This document shows, in pieces, positions 61,401-64,000 of a DNA stretch of 64,000 nt (position 1 is the first letter of the stretch; each line of letters opens with the position of its first letter). Under the pieces are notes generated by a model. It had not been told where the DNA came from and searched no databases. It saw only the letters and a list, made by a program, of their open reading frames with translations. Both the position numbers and the translations under genes were made by a program. Source of the stretch: Scatophagus argus (lineage: Eukaryota > Chordata > Actinopteri > Scatophagidae); NCBI RefSeq assembly GCF_020382885.2, contig NC_058493.1, forward strand, positions 18,384,999 through 18,448,998, in the 5' to 3' direction.

Positions 61401-64000
61401 GTAAATCCCTGCCCACTGCTCAGTCCTGACCCAGCTCTGGCCCCACAGTGCCCACCCCGAGAGGGGTGGCTTAGGCTGGCTTTTTAGGCCTGTTCCCGTT
61501 CTGCTGAGTTCATCAGGCTGGTCCTTTGAGTAGGGAGCCTGTCCACTGCCTTGTGGTCCTTTCTTTCTTTTCAGGCGACAAATGTGCTAAAACAGCACTC
61601 CGTAATCACTTGGCATTAGAGGCTGTTGTGTTGGGCATTAGTGGTTAGAATTGACCACTGGGACGTTATAAAAATGAGTCTGACAAGAGAACACCAAAGC
61701 TGATGAGTCTGGATCCTGGCACTGGACGGCTAGAGGATTAGTCAGCTAACACACTGGCTGGGGCTTCTGCAGGGTCGGGTCCCATCGCATCTCGTCACCA
61801 CCAGGCTTGAAGCGGCCCCTGTGGCTGCCGTGTCTCCATCCGCCTCTCTGGCTGGCTCTGTTTCCCATCCTCCACCACTTTGCCTTGTTCTGTTCCACCA
61901 AAAACACAACATCATCTTTGTAGGGTCGTGTTTTTATGGGAGGAGCACATGATTTGCGTAGACTCAGGACAGGATGGGTTTAACTTGTAGCGGCCTGATT
62001 TAGTGCAGCTGCTTCTGAGGAATAGTGATAATGTGTGTTGAATAGTCTTGATAGTTCTTATTTACTCAATTTACTGTGTCCTAAATAAAACACGGTTGAA
62101 TATAGAGCGAGCATAAGGGGGTGTTTTCACTTGTTGACCTCTCTCTGATTTCATCTTTTTCATATTATCTGCCAGTGAGTACAACAGTTACCATTAAATC
62201 ATATTTACTGCACAGCAACTAACCTCTGCTTTGCTTTTGAAGTTAATTGAATCGATTATGCGGAATTATAGCTGCTTTTGTCGCAGAAGCAGAGTGCCTG
62301 AGTCCCTGATCCTGCTGTTTCCACTCCTTTGCCCGGTGAGAGCAACTTCATAATGTTGGAATTTACCAGTAACAGGCAGTACCATGGGAAGACGAGGTGG
62401 GAGGGAGGTGAGGTACAGGTCTTTTATTCAGGCTAATGCTGAGTTCACTGGCTTGAAACTCTCTCATTCACTGCAACTTTGTGATACATTATACTGTAGT
62501 TTAGCTCATTCCCTGTAGTCTCTTTCCTTTCCCATCTTCTTTTCTTTCATAGTCAACTTTCTTTTCTTTTACTTCAACTTATTCTTAGGTTTTACCTTAT
62601 TCTCCTGTCCTCTCCTCTCGTCTGTTCTCCTTTTATATGTTATTATCAACTCCTACATTTGAAATGAGTCTTTCTTCTCTCAAACTGGCATTTTTTTGTC
62701 CTTCTCTTTTCCTTTCTTCCTCCTGTAATTCCTTTACCCCTCATCTCTCTTTTTCCCCTCTGGTTTCCCTTTCTGCCCTGCTCTTCTTTCCAGCTTGTGT
62801 TTTTTTCACCCACTATAATCTCTCTTGGTTCTTTCCTTTCCTTTCTTTTATCATCTTCTTTGCTCCTTTCATCACATCAGTGCAGTGCTGTGCAGGAGGT
62901 ACACTGCTGACTTCTGTACTGTTATTTAGTTGCTGTTTTGAGTTGTTTGAGTGTTTAGATCTACCCCTAAACAAGCAGTAAGAAGTCAGTTAGGCTGTTT
63001 TCAGTTATCTCACACCGATTTCCACACTGTGCAATAAGAGAAACATTCATCACTGTGAGTGAGTACTCTGTGTCTTCTCTTGTGATTACAAGTGATAATT
63101 TCAGAACAAAATGCACTCAGACACAAGTGTTCGTTTTTGGATAAACTGTGGCCTTGAAACAATTTAAAATACTGTTTGTCCTTCTTATCGAGAGAGAAGT
63201 TTGACTTGTCTGTGATATAACTCATAAACACATCTTGTTTTGAATTTATGTGTTCAGTATCCCAGGACAACATGTGTTTCTTGTGTCTAAACGATTTGTT
63301 CTGTGGTTAATGGAAGACAATAAACAACCATTCCACCCAAATAAATATGCAAAATAAGCTTTAAAATCCTTCTGTGATGCAACCTGTGAGAGAACAGAAA
63401 ACACTCTTCTTCCTTGCTGTGCCGACATTGAAAACTCATCACAGTAATATGAAAGTCACCTATGCCTGACAGACAAAAAACCGTCTTTAACAGACAGATG
63501 AAGCCAGCATTAGATTGTATTTGGCGTCAGAAAAGGACATAGCTGCATTAACACTGCCTCTAAACCATGCAGGCAGAGCAGACAACACAGTTGTTGTTAC
63601 TGAATTGTTTACACTGGAAACGGTGGCGATCATGTGGTGTGACTTTACTGTATAGGATTCTTTTTCTTTTGGTTACCTCATGAAAAGTTAACGCAACTCA
63701 TGTCAAACGGTTTAAACCAGATGAGTCGATGTGTGTTGATCCGTTCACAGTAACAGTACACAAATGTTTATTGATTGCAGAGATTACAGCATGAAAGGGT
63801 ACATACACTCACAGTTGTTGCAGGGTTCAGTGAATGTTGAATGTCTTTGTTTATTACAGTGGCGTGCAGGTAGTCCGCATAGACTGTATGGTGTGGCACC
63901 ATCAAGTCTCCCATAGGTTTCTAGAAATTGCCCATGGCTCTGTACTCCAGAGCTTGCCCGCTCACCACCAGTTAACATGGTCTGTCATTAATCCAAAATG
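52497..64000 (+). other. Candidate intron or intergenic DNA to the window end
   Basis: No exon could be supported. Considered and not called: open stretches with acceptor-like starts near 57795 and 61321. Composition is AT-rich, with short GT-rich runs (53.3 kb, 57.7 kb) and a pyrimidine-rich block at 62.52-62.87 kb. The 61430-61900 segment is GC-richer and could hold regulatory sequence. I see no RNA gene. Confidence 0.4.

Noticed and set aside
61321..61404. Open frame after 'ctggatcctgcatgcag' ending LAYELTGTVYMLQNRAL
   Set aside because: Ends in a stop without donor, and alternative frames are equally open. No homology recalled.

Overview
The window reads as nuclear DNA of a ray-finned fish, most likely a percomorph. 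Genes are split by GT-AG introns. Introns and intergenic DNA are AT-rich, dense in (GT)n and (CT)n tracts, and carry interspersed repeats I recognise as teleost families. There is no bacterial, phage or CRISPR content.

Left part (1-10.0 kb). Two complete genes lie head to tail on the minus strand. sord (sorbitol dehydrogenase, 9 coding exons, 353 codons) runs from 6122 down to 2447. terb2 (meiotic telomere-bouquet protein, 7 coding exons, 205 codons) runs from 9933 down to 8338. Both could be rebuilt exon by exon with every splice site and reading phase consistent. The TERB2-SORD order and shared orientation match human 15q21. The first 1.2 kb looks like the 3' UTR and poly(A) site of a plus-strand gene converging on sord, whose coding part is outside the window.

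Middle (10.0-30 kb). No confident gene. There is one weak plus-strand exon candidate at 10592-10673, several decayed transposon fragments, microsatellites, a perfect 23-bp-arm hairpin at 15656-15704 and a broken LINE reverse-transcriptase fragment near 20.4 kb.

Right part (30-64 kb). A promoter/first-exon region near 30.1-30.8 kb precedes a plus-strand coding exon (30706-30797). This joins in phase, across a 13.5-kb intron, to a second coding exon (44252-44465) ending in a basic/serine motif. Together they give 102 codons of the N-terminus of a protein I could not name. The gene probably continues past the window, so most of 30.8-64 kb is read here as intron. Two insertions have direct structural proof: a 363-bp tRNA-type SINE with a perfect 15-bp target duplication (37961-38323) and a 400-bp solo LTR with a 5-bp target duplication (52028-52427).

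I found no new multi-gene system. The points most worth following are the unidentified two-exon gene, the cysteine-rich tail of fish Terb2, the hairpin and an enhancer-like palindrome at 45767-45788.
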